Assembly: GCA_030562195.1 (NCBI GenBank)
Contig: JAUJPP010000011.1
Span: forward strand, 6,758,001 to 6,822,000
Length of the DNA stretch: 64,000 bases
Direction: 5' to 3'
Source: Nipponacmea schrenckii
Taxonomy: Eukaryota > Mollusca > Gastropoda > Lottiidae
A program made the position numbers and the translations under genes. The notes below the pieces were generated by a model. That model was not told where the DNA came from, made no database searches, and saw only the letters and a list, made by a program, of their open reading frames with translations. Shown in pieces: positions 1 through 11,579 of the stretch (position 1 is its first letter; every line of letters begins with the position of its first letter).

Positions 1-346
1 TCAGATATGATCAATTTGTAACATTACAATTTCCAATCAGATGTCTGTAGAAACTAAACCAAAGTGGAATTGCAGGAACCACATATGTCTGAATGAAAAT
101 TGGACTGGTGCAAATTGAAACAAATTGTCCTTTAAACAGATAAATAGTTTAGAAAACCTTTTGACAGTATCTTTTAATTGCTTCTATTGACAATTCTGAT
201 TTTTTCAAGCCTTTTGTATGAACAGCATCTTAGATATAGATTTTTTAATATTTTTTTACTGACCACACAAGATAACCAGTACAAAGAATGTTGGATCGTA
301 ATTTTAAGTTTTATGATATTTGAAAATAATATTATTGTATTTTTAG

Positions 347-3300
347 TCGTTTGAATTAGATCTACCATTATTTGGGCCGTATAATATAAACTATAGTAGA
401 AATGGAAGGTAAATAGAACATTGTTGTTTATTTATATCACTCTAACAGTATTAAATCAACAATCTTTGGTAAATTAGTCCCTGTATATGTAAAACTTGGT
501 GATGGTCAAATTCAGCTGCCAAAGAACCTATTCTATTCCATTATTTCAGTGTTTAAATATTTTGAATAAATATATATACCTCAATATTTCACATGTAATA
601 TATTGTGTTCGAGGTAGAGTAATATTAACTAGACACAATTTTATGGATAACAATAAATTTATTAAATAACCTACGAGGTTTCAACGAGGTTACTTCCACC
701 TTTAATATGTTTCGACGATGATATTCTCGTCTTTATCAAAAGAGAAGAGATAAACATTGCTTGATAAAGACGAGGAATATCATCATTGAAATGTGGCAAG
801 TTATTTAATAAAGTAATTGTTATCCATAAAAATTGTGTCCAGTAACTGTACCTACCAATAATTCAATACCACTACAGGAAGGGTAATAATATTTTTGGAT
901 GTAGGTTTATCATTTCAAATCATGAGATGATAATAGAATCCATGATGATATATAGAAATAGAACAATAAGATTGTAAACATGATGATGTAAGTCTATATA
1001 ATTCTATTATAGGTATTTATTATTAGGAGGTAAAAAAGGTCATGTGGCTGCCGTCGACTGGCAAACGAAGAAATTGATGTGTGAAATGAATGTGATGGAG
1101 ACTACCCATGATGTGAAGTAAGTAGTGTGTAGACTTTCATTGTTTTTTACGGGAGCCGCGGTGGCTCAGTGGGTTAGACGCTTGCTCGCTAACCTGAAGG
1201 TCCAGGGTTCAATCCCGGCAAAGGTCGAGATGAACTTTCGGATTTTTCAGCCCGGTTTCCCCTTGTCAGTGATGCAGGTAGGAGGGACTGACATGGAAAA
1301 AGCGTCTAGTCGTTCGGATGGGACAATAAACCGAGGCCCCGTGTGCTTCAGGCTGTGCACGTTAAAGATCCCTCGACAGTTGGAAATCGCAAAAAGAGTA
1401 GGCTAATGCCCCTGTCCTGGCAAAATTTCCCTCATTGCACACTGCATGGCGTTGTCCGTCTTCATTAGCCCATAAGGTGCAGAAGAGTAGGACGTAAAAC
1501 TCCATTCATTTCATTGTTTTTTACATATTAATTACACTATCTTATGGACATAATATAGTTTTGTTTGGTTATTTGAAAGGATATGGTTCCTTAGAATAGA
1601 TCATTAACACAGAATTATCAAATTTGAACCAACCCGACTACAAACTGCTATAACTATCAACAACTTCATAGTCTAATAACAGTATCTGATGGAAGCAAAC
1701 ATGAACTTGTTATCTACCAACAACACTGAATCCAATTTAGACCAATCTATCCACCAACTGTATTAGTATCCACTGGATCTGGAAGCAATATGAACTTGAG
1801 CCAAGAAGATACTATGGGTTTGAATTTTCAATTTGGTCGGAAAAATATTAACACCACATCCAGTTGTTTTCCCTTTAATCAATATTTTTTGAATGTTTGC
1901 AGATGGTTACATATAGAAACAATGTTTGCTGTGGCCCAGAAAGAATGGACGTACATCTATGATAATCAAGGAATAGAGTTACATTGTTTAAAAGCTTTAA
2001 ATAAACCATTACGTTTAGAATTCTTACCTTATCATTTCTTACTAGCTACTGGGGTAAGATATGTCTCTTAGTTAGTTTGTTTGCTTTCTATGCTACAATG
2101 TAGACTTGTTAAAATCTGAACCAATGTAAGTAGTACATCAGTACATATAACAAAATATACAAATTCTGTCTGTTATTATGTTCTCAATTTTTCTTCATTC
2201 TTTTGTTACTTTGAGTGAATTAGCTTGCTCTACTGATGAGTCTAGTCCATGTTTGATTGTCCTTACCACCACTGTGTATCTGAAACGCTTTTTCTGTAGC
2301 AAGAGAATCTGCCTTGTCCACATAATTTACATGGATATAGGTTTCACAGGATCCTGTCTTAGCCACTTTTAAAATCCAGGGTTAAATATGTATAAGCCAT
2401 TTTCATACCTTAATTTTGATTCAAAAATACAATTCGGTCTCCCCAGTTCTGATTCATAATGACCAGATCATGCTCACTGATTCACTTATATCTGATGTAA
2501 TTCTATATTCAATTAATTTTATATGAGATATGTCTACAATATTTTAATTCCAGTCTTCTGAAGGGTTTCTATCATATCTAGATGTGTCGGTTGGTAAATT
2601 AATAACCAGTATTAGGACTGGATATCCCAGACTAGATGTCATGTGCCAGAATCCTAGAAATGCTATTATACATCTTGGACATCCAGGCGGTTAGTACACT
2701 GTTTATATTATAGATAAGTTTATTTTAAATGATATGATACAACTACAGGTATATCAATTATAAAAAGAGATTGACTGATATATTAAAGACACAATTCTCT
2801 AGGTTTTGTTTCATAAATTGGTAAAAACGTCGCTCAAATAAAGTTAGTAATTGTAACCGATATGAATTAGTTTATTGTATTGTAAATTATTGGTTGTATT
2901 GTAGGAACTGTAACATTATGGTCGCCCAATATGAAACATTCTGTAGCTAAATTACTATGTCACCATGCTGGAGTAAGATCAGTGGCTGTAGATAATACTG
3001 GCAAGTATGTATTATATTATTATATTATTATCTATTGTATATCTTCTAGATTCTTTATAACCAGATCTGAGGTGACTTATAGACAATGTTAAGTGATTTC
3101 AGAGTAATTTGACTCAGGACCTTGTCTTTTTGCTCCTCTAGTCTCTTGTCTATTGAAATGTATTTATTATATTAATTTGATGTTGGTAACAGCAAGTTTC
3201 TAAAAGATTGATGCATTATATACCAATTTCAATAACTATTAATTCCTCATAAAAGTGGACTACATGTGTTAAAAATAATAATAATAGCTTTATTAGACAC

Positions 3301-6110
3301 CCAGTTGCACAAGGCAATCTTCCCTGATAACTTCTAAATGATTATATATAGCAATATGGCTACACCTCTTTTTTATATCAATTTGACATCAGCTTCAAAT
3401 TTGTTGATATAAATGTAAAATTCTGTAGTTATATGGGGACATGAAGTATAGTTTCTGTTACTATTTATTCTACCTATAAATAAAGTGTAGTGCCGTTATT
3501 TAAGTGTTGTAAATAAATGATTATTTTCTAGTTATATGGCCACATCAAGTATAGATAAACAGTTGATAATACATGATTTGAGAACATATAAGATGTTATA
3601 TAAATATCGCCTACCATCTGGAGCTGGTGGGTTGACATTCAGTCAGTCTGGTCAACTAGCAGCTTCTATGGGTAGTGTTGTACAGGTATGTCAATTTGTT
3701 TTCCCTTACAATTATGTATATTGATGCCTGCAAAATTTTGAACTAGTGCATATGTGCTAAATTGCATTTTTCCGTCATTTTTCTGTCCATTTAATACACA
3801 TGTGCTTGTGTACTTTTAAACATATCATCTATTGTATTGCCCTAGACAGGACAATGTCCTTATGTAGGCCTATTGGACCTAATTCTGACCTACATGTATA
3901 TGAAATAAAGAGTACATTATTATTATTATTTAAGCTTTATAATATTATTCTAGTCTAGTCTCTTGTTGTAGGACAGCAAAACCCAAAACACGATCATATT
4001 GTTCTACTTAAGTTTATTGATCCTACAATTCCTTATTCTATCATGAAGCAGTTTTTACATGACAGACTGTGATTGGTTAAAATTAAGATTAGGACAGACC
4101 TATGGTATAAATTATCTGGATTACCATAGAGACTCAAATATCAAATATTAAAAAGATAAAAGTTTTAATTTAAATTTAATTAGATTGTTTCCTTAAAGGG
4201 TTGTCTCAAGTCATACTTCTCCTCTGATACTGATGTATTGTATTATTATAGGTATATACTGATGTGTGCTGTTGAAGATAGATGCGAGGTTTAAGCCTGG
4301 ATACTGATGTATATCTAACTATTTGTTGTATTATTATAGGTATATAAAGATGTGTGTAAGGGAGAAAATAAGATCACCATATTTAATACACAGATTAACC
4401 ACCCCAATATCAGGCCTACAGTTCTGTAATTATGAAGATGTATTAGGTGTTAGTCACAGTCAAGGTTTCGCTAGTTTACTTATTCCAGGTATAGTATACA
4501 TTTCTTCTTTCTTAACATCTGCAAAACTTACTAGGCTACCATGTTTCACTTCAACAATTAATAACAAAGCATTTTAGATACAGTCCTTTTCAGGACTGCC
4601 AGCTATAGTATATGTTATATTCCAATATTATTCAAGGCTTATGAATCAAGCAAACAAACCCATTTAATTGCTAAGAAAAAAAAAAGAAATATAAGAATAT
4701 TTTTACCATCTTTCACTATGCATGTTTTTCTAGTGTTTGTGAATGAAGAATAAATATTCATGGCGTCACCTGATTTTGGAACTGTCAATCAACGCAGACA
4801 CAAATTCATGTTTTGTAAACAAATTCATAAATGTCATGAAAGAGATCTTTGGATAAAATTAACCAAAGTCCCTGTGTAAAATTATTGTATTATTTTGTAA
4901 TTTAAGGGTCTGGTGAATCTAATTTTGATGCTTTTGAAGCCAATCCATATCAAACTAAGAAACAGAGGAGACAGGCTGAGGTTAAAATGTTGTTAGAGAA
5001 GGTAAGTCAATTTTAAAGATTATTCAATTGTGGTCTAGTTGCCAGAAAGAGTAGTGTTAGTAAGAAACATTAGGTGATGTGGCTGAACACAGGCGACAAA
5101 ATTCTCTAACTGTATAAATAATAACAAATTTAAAATAGGGGCTAAATCAGGCGCTTCTTTTTAATCCAATAAGATGAGTTTTCCAATAAGTATTTTAGAT
5201 ATATCAAAAGACTTGTGTAATATTTTGATAATCTTGAGAGATTAAAAGTGATAGATATTAAATTCAAGTGTAAATTTAAGAGTGATTGTTTAAAAACCTA
5301 TTCTATATATTCAACAGGTACAGCCAGAAATGATCACACTAGATAATACAGCTCTATCTAAAGTTGATGTAGCTACAATGGAGAGAGATTTAGAAGAAAG
5401 GAAGAAGTTAAGGGTGTGTATTATTTATTATTGTTCTTAATCATATCAGTGCACAGAGTATTTCACCCTTTCACTTTCAGACACGTTGCACCCTGGGGCT
5501 GTATTCTTGAAAACTTGATTAAGAATGGTTTTATTGTTCTAATCATATAATTGGTCAATCAGTAAAATCTATTTTAAAATTAGTTTTATTATTCAACCAG
5601 ATCAAAATATTTCTTAAAATCTAGATTTTATTTTTAAGTATTTGAGAATAAGGCCCTAGGGCTGTGGATTATATATAGGTTGAAAATTCTATGGTCCCCT
5701 CAAACTTCCATCTGATTATTTGAATTTTTCACCATGTAGCTTTAGGAGCTTAAGCCTCAATATGGTGGGGTTTGCAGACTAAAATTCGCGTCACTTTAGA
5801 TCAGCATAAGTTTGATAAAACACTTATATTGCAGACTTTCTCTTAAATTCTTAGCCTATAATAAAATATGTATGTATTGTTTCAGTATTTGGAAGAGAAG
5901 ACTATAAGTTATACACCGAAATATAGAAAGAAAGGCAAGAGTAGTGGAGTACGGAGAGAGAACCGTAAACAAGGAGTTAAAAATAATATCATTCGAGATG
6001 ATATCAGACAACAATTGAAAGAAAAAAGACAGGAAAAACGTGACAAGAAATTGGCCAATCAGAGAGGAGTGAAATCAGTTCTTGATAGATTTAAACGGAC
6101 TGTGGAGTGA
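347..6110 (+). CDS. WDR46: WDR46 (Utp7/BING4), SSU processome WD40 protein, 5' end outside window
   Basis: WDR46/Utp7 is a nucleolar WD40 protein needed for 18S rRNA maturation in the small-subunit processome. Ten exons are read: 347-408, 1013-1117, 1903-2053, 2554-2689, 2905-3004, 3532-3685, 4340-4488, 4907-5001, 5318-5413 and 5886-6110, all with AG/GT borders and matching phases except one. Recognisable family blocks are [39 protein letters not shown], the BING4 C-terminal block [19 protein letters not shown], then [10 protein letters not shown], and a very basic tail ending [10 protein letters not shown]. The N-terminal part, about 200 residues in human WDR46, must lie upstream. Exon 4340-4488 reads correctly only if one base is dropped near the AAAA run at 4365-4368: it enters as VYKDVCKGE and leaves one frame later as SPYLIHRL. 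That is either a sequence error or a real frameshift. The gene lies tail-to-tail with RPS18. Identification rests on motif recall and is very secure. Confidence 0.93.
631..843. mobile_element. Fold-back MITE-like element in a WDR46 intron
   Basis: AGACACAATTTTATGGATAA to ATTCTCGTCTTTATCAA is mirrored by TTGATAAAGACGAGGAATAT to TTATCCATAAAAATTGTGTC, with a loop of about 20 bp. Similar flanking TAACT lies on both sides. Non-coding. Confidence 0.75.
1151..1508 (+). mobile_element. Full-length tRNA-headed SINE with perfect 16-bp target site duplication
   Basis: The head GTGGCTCAGTGGGTTAGACG (A box) and GGTCCAGGGTTCAATCC (B box) are tRNA-like and retain RNA polymerase III promoter elements. The body contains AACCGAGGCCCCGTGTGC and GCACGTTAAAGATCCC, and the 3' end is AAGGTGCAGAAGAGTAGGAC followed by GTAAAACTCCATTCAT. 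TTTCATTGTTTTTTAC occurs at 1135-1150 and again at 1509-1524, showing retrotransposition into WDR46 intron sequence. About ten further fragments occur in the window. Confidence 0.92.
3281..3330 (-). mobile_element. Possible retroelement 3'-end fragment
   Basis: The (AAT)n run, then AGCTTTATTAGACACCCAG, looks like the reverse complement of a non-LTR element 3' end with an ATT microsatellite tail. A similar tail, ATGAAATAAAGAGTAC followed by (ATT)n, lies at about 3895-3932 on the plus strand. Confidence 0.35.
4237..4345 (+). repeat. Tandem duplication of a WDR46 3' splice site
   Basis: The sequence TATTATTATAGGTATATA with its flank occurs twice, with AG at about 4251 and again at 4338-4339. The second copy enters the recognised exon. 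Use of the first copy would read VYTDVCC and then stop. Both copies keep an AG acceptor. Confidence 0.6.
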
Positions 6111-6314
6111 TGGGTATTTTATAATATCGTTTCGTGTAAAAAATACAGAATTTCAACTGTCAAATAAAACAAGTGAAAATCAAGGTCATAACATTAATTG
6201 AAATTGAATGTAATAAAATTTAAACACAGCCTTGGTGTTTGATCAATAAGATGACTATATACATCAATGGTATCTTGTCAAAGTTGTTTTTGTTATAAAG
6301 GGTATACATGTATT

Positions 6315-6320
6315 AATAAA
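6315..6320 (+). promoter_or_regulatory. Candidate WDR46 polyadenylation signal
   Basis: AATAAA about 205 nt after the WDR46 stop. Another AATAAA occurs near 6164. Which one is used cannot be told from sequence. Confidence 0.4.
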
Positions 6321-6384
6321 ATTATTTCAAGAATGTTGTAGCAGACTAATTTATAATTTGATTTGCTTCCCAGTAAGAGGATCT

Positions 6385-6690
6385 ATTAGTTCAGACTGGA
6401 AAGCAAGGGCAAGTAATATAACCGGAATATGCAAATAAAATATTCAGCATGGTCATGTAATATAAAGGGAAGGGGCAAGGAGGAATATGGCCAAGTATTA
6501 TATTCAGAATGGACAAATTCCATAGCCAGTATGGACAAGTGATACAACCGAAATGAGCAAGAAGTTAAGCCAGAAGAGGCAAAAACTATGGCCAGTAAGG
6601 GCAAGTAATATAACCAGAAGGGGTAAATAATATGGCCAGTATGTGCAAGTAATATATTCAGAAAGGGCATATTACATAGCCAGTAGGACT
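6385..6690. repeat. Degenerate minisatellite between WDR46 and RPS18
   Basis: About 300 bp of imperfect units of roughly 20-30 bp built from GGCAAGTAATATAACCAG, GGCCAGTATGGACAAG and relatives. The open frame on the minus strand across it is low complexity and not a gene. Confidence 0.7.
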
Positions 6691-6845
6691 ATATTTTATA
6701 ACACAGTAGGTATTTACAGGAAGTCATTTGCTTGACAATGTGGCAGCCTTTGGTTCTGATCTCGATTGTCGCTGAAAATGACCTTGAACAAATCAATCTG
6801 TGCTCACAATTCAAGTCCACCCACGGGCACAGATAATCAGAGAAA

Positions 6846-6900
6846 GAGGAATGGCCAAGCTGGTAGAAAGGATCCTTACTGTGGACCTAAATTGTTAGCC
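6846..6900 (+). repeat. Diverged single copy of the 76-bp satellite unit
   Basis: CCAAGCTGGTAGAAAGGATC followed by a CCTAAATTGTTA-like stretch matches the core of the array at 20610-22025. Similar diverged copies lie near 14406-14545 and 25490-25530. Confidence 0.6.
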
Positions 6901-7058
6901 ATGTAAAATATATAGTTGTTTCGCTTTAGTACTGTGACAGAAGTTATGTCAGTATATCAGACAAAGTTCGTAAAAGATTTTTTAAAGATGGTAAAACTAA
7001 AACGTCTGCCTGGGCCAAAGATAGGATATCAACAAGACATGAAATGGTATTTTTTGTT

Positions 7059-7064
7059 TTTATT
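7059..7064 (-). promoter_or_regulatory. Candidate RPS18 polyadenylation signal
   Basis: AATAAA on the minus strand begins about 10 nt after the RPS18 stop codon, fitting the short 3' UTRs usual for ribosomal protein mRNAs. Confidence 0.55.
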
Positions 7065-7073
7065 TTTTTTAAT

Positions 7074-10000
7074 TTACTTCTTCTTGGCTACACCAACAGT
7101 TCTACCACGTCGACCAGTGGTCTTGGTTCTTTGACCTCGAACTCTCAAACTGAAATAAATAAATACATGTCAACTTAAACTAGATATACCCAACGAACAA
7201 CCAAGGTTTCAAGGTACGGGTCAGGTGTCGTGTATGATTATCTATACAGTGGGAAATAAAAATAAACATATCCAGGATAATCCTAATTAACTACATGTAG
7301 TTATTAAGGAGTCAGAGATTGGACTAATTTATGAGGGTTATCATGTTCAGTACTATCTAAGTGACATGTTCACCACTTTTTGACCAAGTTTAATTAAAAT
7401 TTTTAGCTAAGCTAATCAGTAATAGTGTTCACTATTGAAATTTGCACATCTTGCAATTTCTTTGGACTCGAGGATATACCCGGTACTAGTAGAAATAGAC
7501 AGTTAAAGTTCAAGTTTGAAGATTTTTAAAGAAATTCTCCAATTTTGTACAGTTTTAGTTCTGAAGACTAAATTCATATCAAGAGCTAAATCAACACCTG
7601 AAAATGGTAAATCTTTCCCTCTCAACAACATCCAGATTAAACAATGAAATTCAAAACCTGTTTCTTCAGCTGTATTTCTCTATGCTGCAATACCATTTAC
7701 AGACTTGAAGACTTACCCCCAGTAATGACAGACTTATCCCCCCAGTAATGACAGACTTACCCCCAGTAACGACAAGATTTACCCCCACTAATGAGAGACT
7801 TACCCCAATATTAATAACAGACTTACCCCCAGTAATGACGTAGACCTCTGTGTGCTCTGATTTTCTTCAATCTTTCTAAATCTTCACGAAGTTTATTATC
7901 TAAACCGTTGGACAAGATCTGGGAGAATTTACCGTCTTTAACATCTTTCTGTCTGTTTAAAAACCAATCTGGTATTTTATATTGACGGGGGTTATTCATC
8001 ACGGTCACTAATCGCTCAACCTACAATAGTAAATTATCAAGAATAAAAATTGAAGGCACTGTAAGAGAGACTGATGTTGGTAAAATGGTTGCATATATTA
8101 TGAAATGATTACTTATTTATTGCCCATTTACAGATGAGTAGACTGAAATAATGAGGAATGATGACTTATTCAGAACCCATTTACAGATGGGTAGACTGGA
8201 ATAATGAGGAATGATGACTTATTCAGGACCCATTTACAGATGAGTAGACTGGAATAATGAGGAATGATGACTTATTCAGAACCCATTTACAGATGAGTAG
8301 ACTGAAATAATGAGGAATGATGACTTATTCAGAACCCATTTACAGATGAGTAGACTGGAATAATGAGAATGATGACTTATTCAGAACCCATTTACAGATG
8401 AGTAGACTGAAATAATGAGGAATGATGACTTATTCAGAACCCATTTACAGATGAGTAGACTGGAATAATGAGGAATGATGACTTATTCAGAACCCATTTA
8501 CAGATGAGTAGACTGGAATAATGAGGAATGATGACTTATTCAGAACCCATTTACAGATGAGTAGACTGGAATAATGAGGAATGATGACTTATTCAGGACC
8601 CATTTACAGATGAGTAGACTGGAATAATGAGGAATGATGACTTATTCAGAACCCATTTACAGATGAGTAGACTGGAATAATGAGGAATGATGACTTATTC
8701 AGAACCCATTTACAGATGAGTAGACTGGAATAATGAGGAATGATGACTTATTCAGAACCCATTTACAGATGAGTAGACTGGAATAATGGGAATGATGACT
8801 TATTCAGAACCCATTTACAGATGAGTAGACTGGAATAATGAGGAATGATGACTTATTCAGAACCCATTTACAGATGAGTAGACTGGAATAATGAGGAATG
8901 ATGACTTATTCAGAACCCATTTACAGATGAGTAGACTGGAATAATGAGGAATGATGGACTTATTCAGACCCATTTACAGATGAGTAGACTGAAATAATGA
9001 GGAATGATGACTTATTCAGAACCCATTTACAGATGAGTAGACTGAAATAATGAGGAAAGATGACTTATTCAGAACCCATTTACAGATGAGTAGACTGGAA
9101 TAATGAGGAATGATGACTTATTCAGAACCCATTTACAGATGAGTAGACTGGAATAATGAGGAATGATGACTTATTCAGAACCCATTTACAGATGAGTAGA
9201 CTGGAATAATGAGGAATGATGACTTATTCAGAACCCATTTACAGATGAGTAGACTGGAATAATGAGGAATGATGACTTATTCAGAACCCATTTACAGATG
9301 AGTAGACTGGAATAATGAGGAATGATGACTTATTCAGGACCCATTTACAGATGAGTAGACTGGAATAATGAGGAATGATGACTTATTCAGGACCCATTTA
9401 CAGATGAGTAGACTGGAATAATGAGGAATGATGACTTATTCAGAACCCATTTACAGCTGGGTTGACTGAAATAATGGGGAATGATGACTTATTCAGAACC
9501 CATTTACAGATGAGTAGACTGAAATAATGAGGAATGATGACTTATTCAGACCCATTTACAGATGAGTAGACTGGAATAATGAGGAATGATGACTTATTCA
9601 GAACCCATTTACAGATGAGTAGACTGGAATAATGAGGAATGATGACTTATTCAGAACCCATTTACAGATGAGTAGACTGGAATAATGAGGAATGATGACT
9701 TATTCAGAACCCATTTACAGATGAGTAGACTGGAATAATGAGGAATGATGACTTATTCAGACCCATTTACAGCTGGTTGACTGAAATAATGGGGAATGAT
9801 GACTTATTCAGAACCCATTTACAGATGAGTAGACTGAAATAATGAGGAATGATGACTTATTCAGAACCCATTTACAGATGGGTTTTTAGAACGAGGAAAG
9901 ATGACTTATTCAGAACCCATTTACAGATGGGTTTTTAGAACGAGGATAGATGACTTATTCAGAATATTTACAGCTAGAACTGGAACAATGAGGAAAGAAA

Positions 10001-11253
10001 CTCATTCAGTACCCGTTTACAAATGAGTTGACTGGAACAATGAACAAATACAATTTTCACTGACCAAGATTTGAAAGCCACAAATTCAACTGATTGATAA
10101 ATAAAATAAACTTACATCTTCTTCTGAGAGTTCTCCAGCACGTAATCTTAAATCAATATTAGCTTTTTTACACATAATGTTAGCAAATCTTCTACCAATA
10201 CCCTGAAATACATAAACAATATATTGATGAATTTAATTGAGCTCTATCACAATAAATAATTTGAATATAAGTATTTTAAAGGGCACTTTAGCTCAGCTTT
10301 GGAATAGACTTCCATCAGGTGGACAGATATTTTTTATTTCATGCACTTTACTTTGGTTGATTATCTTTAACTCCCAGCAAGAATATCACCAACCAAAACA
10401 CAGGGCTGTGACAACAGTGGGTGTGATAGCATGCTATAAAACATTGATTTAGGGTAGAATAAGTATCTTTTAATTATAATCATTTCTGGATAAGCTGAGA
10501 AACGGTAAAAACATCTTAAGTTAAATTTTCTAAGAGTGCCTAGAAGAAATATTACTATTGACCATACAGTCTATTACAGAGCACATCATTACCTTGACAG
10601 CTGTCATAGCGTACATGATTTTACGTTTACCCTCAATATTGGTATTTTGGACACGCAAAATATGCTGAAACTTCTCGGGGATTACCAACGCCTGAAAATA
10701 TAAATTAAATATTACCGTAGGCCTAAACTAATGATCTTTTTGGTTTCTTCATCAACAGAATACTATCTTACCATGCAACTGAAACATCGTGCAAAAGGGA
10801 CTACAAGTATGTGTAACAGATACCAGTCTCAACTTCAAAGGAACAATTCCAAAACTCTTCCTAACACACTAGATACATGTTTAACTGTGGTAAGATTCTA
10901 TGTTGAATGTCTAATTTAAACATTTTACTTCGTGAAAATTCACGAAACTGGCTAAAAATAGTCAAGAGCCACTATAAAGGCGTCACGTTTAATATCATAA
11001 CCTAAATTTTGTCTCTTATCATGGCAATACATGGAGAGGGTCATGGATTATTGACATTTCTTTCGGCAGTTTTAGGGTTTGTTAAGACGCCGTTTAACTT
11101 TGAAATTACTACGTTGATGTAGGTTTATTATTGAGCAGGTTGAATAATTAAAATCAGGTTGAAAAATCATCGGATGCATTATGATTGATAAAGATTTAAG
11201 CGAAGATTTATCGTATTCACCCACCATGGTGGAAGTTTAAGCGGAAAAGGAAG
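7074..11253 (-). CDS. RPS18: RPS18, 40S ribosomal protein S18 (uS13)
   Basis: Component of the head of the small ribosomal subunit. On the minus strand the exons are about 11253-11225 (5' UTR plus ATG only), 10691-10593, 10202-10116, 8020-7827 and 7149-7074. Together they give 153 codons, that is 152 residues plus stop, exactly the length of human RPS18. Diagnostic blocks are [13 protein letters not shown], the [21 protein letters not shown] block, [20 protein letters not shown] and the tail [14 protein letters not shown]. The first exon matches a terminal oligopyrimidine mRNA: CTTCCTTTTCCGC, then a short leader, CCACC and ATG, with donor GTGGGT directly after ATG. An alternative ATG at 10774-10772, followed by GTAAGA, would also give Met-Ala but lacks the pyrimidine start. 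The gene is head-to-head with VPS52 and tail-to-tail with WDR46. Confidence 0.96.
7711..7835 (-). repeat. Five extra copies of the RPS18 exon-4 5' splice site
   Basis: A unit of about 21-23 bp, on the minus strand CTGTCATTACTGGGGGTAAG, is repeated at about 7711, 7732, 7755, 7777 and 7798. It leads into the true exon end at 7827, where the exon finishes in TACTGGGG and the intron starts GTAAGT. Four of the five intronic copies keep a GT donor; the copy at about 7732 has an A between the G run and TAAGT. The duplication therefore copied the end of the exon with its donor. Confidence 0.85.
8110..10020. repeat. 53-bp minisatellite array inside an RPS18 intron
   Basis: About 35 tandem copies of a unit built from ACCCATTTACAGATGAGTAG, ACTGGAATAATGAGGAATGA and TGACTTATTCAGA. 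It fills most of the intron between RPS18 exons 10116-10202 and 7827-8020. Copies are nearly identical in the middle and decay at the right edge (9880-10020), typical of recent homogenisation. Confidence 0.95.
11225..11253 (-). promoter_or_regulatory. RPS18 TOP leader and ATG-only first exon
   Basis: On the minus strand the run starting CTTCCTTTTCCG is a 5' terminal oligopyrimidine motif, the translational control signal of ribosomal protein mRNAs. It is followed by a leader of about 26 nt and CCACCATG, then the donor GTGGGT. The ATG lies in the 12-bp palindrome CCACCATGGTGG (11221-11232). The exact transcription start is inferred. Confidence 0.75.
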
Positions 11254-11579
11254 TTATTTATATGTAGCGCACGCGCATTGGTATTGTTTCAACATAATGC
11301 ATTTAGAGTATCGCCGAATAATATCGTCAATTCATGTGTTCCGTACAAATTTAAGAAGTTAACTCTTGTAAATAATCTTAATTCAAACAGCCTTAAAATC
11401 AATTTCTTTTTTCAAATTGAATCCAAAATTATGCTGAGAAAGTTATTTTACGTGAAAAGATTCAACGATGTTTTGTTTATCATTAATGAAAAAAAGAAAA
11501 TAGTTTTTCGCCATTTCAGTTTACAAGAGAACGTTCTTTATTGACTTGTTTCCATTATCGACTTCCTGTAATATCCAAG
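11254..11579. promoter_or_regulatory. Divergent promoter between RPS18 and VPS52
   Basis: About 330 bp separate the RPS18 leader from the VPS52 ATG. GCGCACGCGC at 11267-11276 matches the NRF1 consensus, and ATTGG at 11277-11281 is an inverted CCAAT box right beside it. No TATA box is evident for either gene. The VPS52 start context CCAAGATGGC resembles a YY1 element. Confidence 0.6.

Noticed and set aside
1151..1225. A genuine tRNA gene
   Set aside because: A and B boxes are present, but the sequence continues into a conserved SINE body with a target duplication, and no clean cloverleaf acceptor stem closes.
6386..7074. A B3GALT4 orthologue between WDR46 and RPS18
   Set aside because: No galactosyltransferase motifs in any frame; only a degenerate minisatellite and AT-rich sequence.
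8110..10020. CRISPR-like regular direct repeats
   Set aside because: Units are contiguous with no unique spacers and lie in an intron of an animal gene: a minisatellite.
8110..10020. Box C/D snoRNAs (ATGATGA and CTGA motifs recur in the 53-bp unit)
   Set aside because: The motifs are on the strand opposite RPS18 transcription, spacing does not suit a C/D box RNA, and terminal stems are absent.
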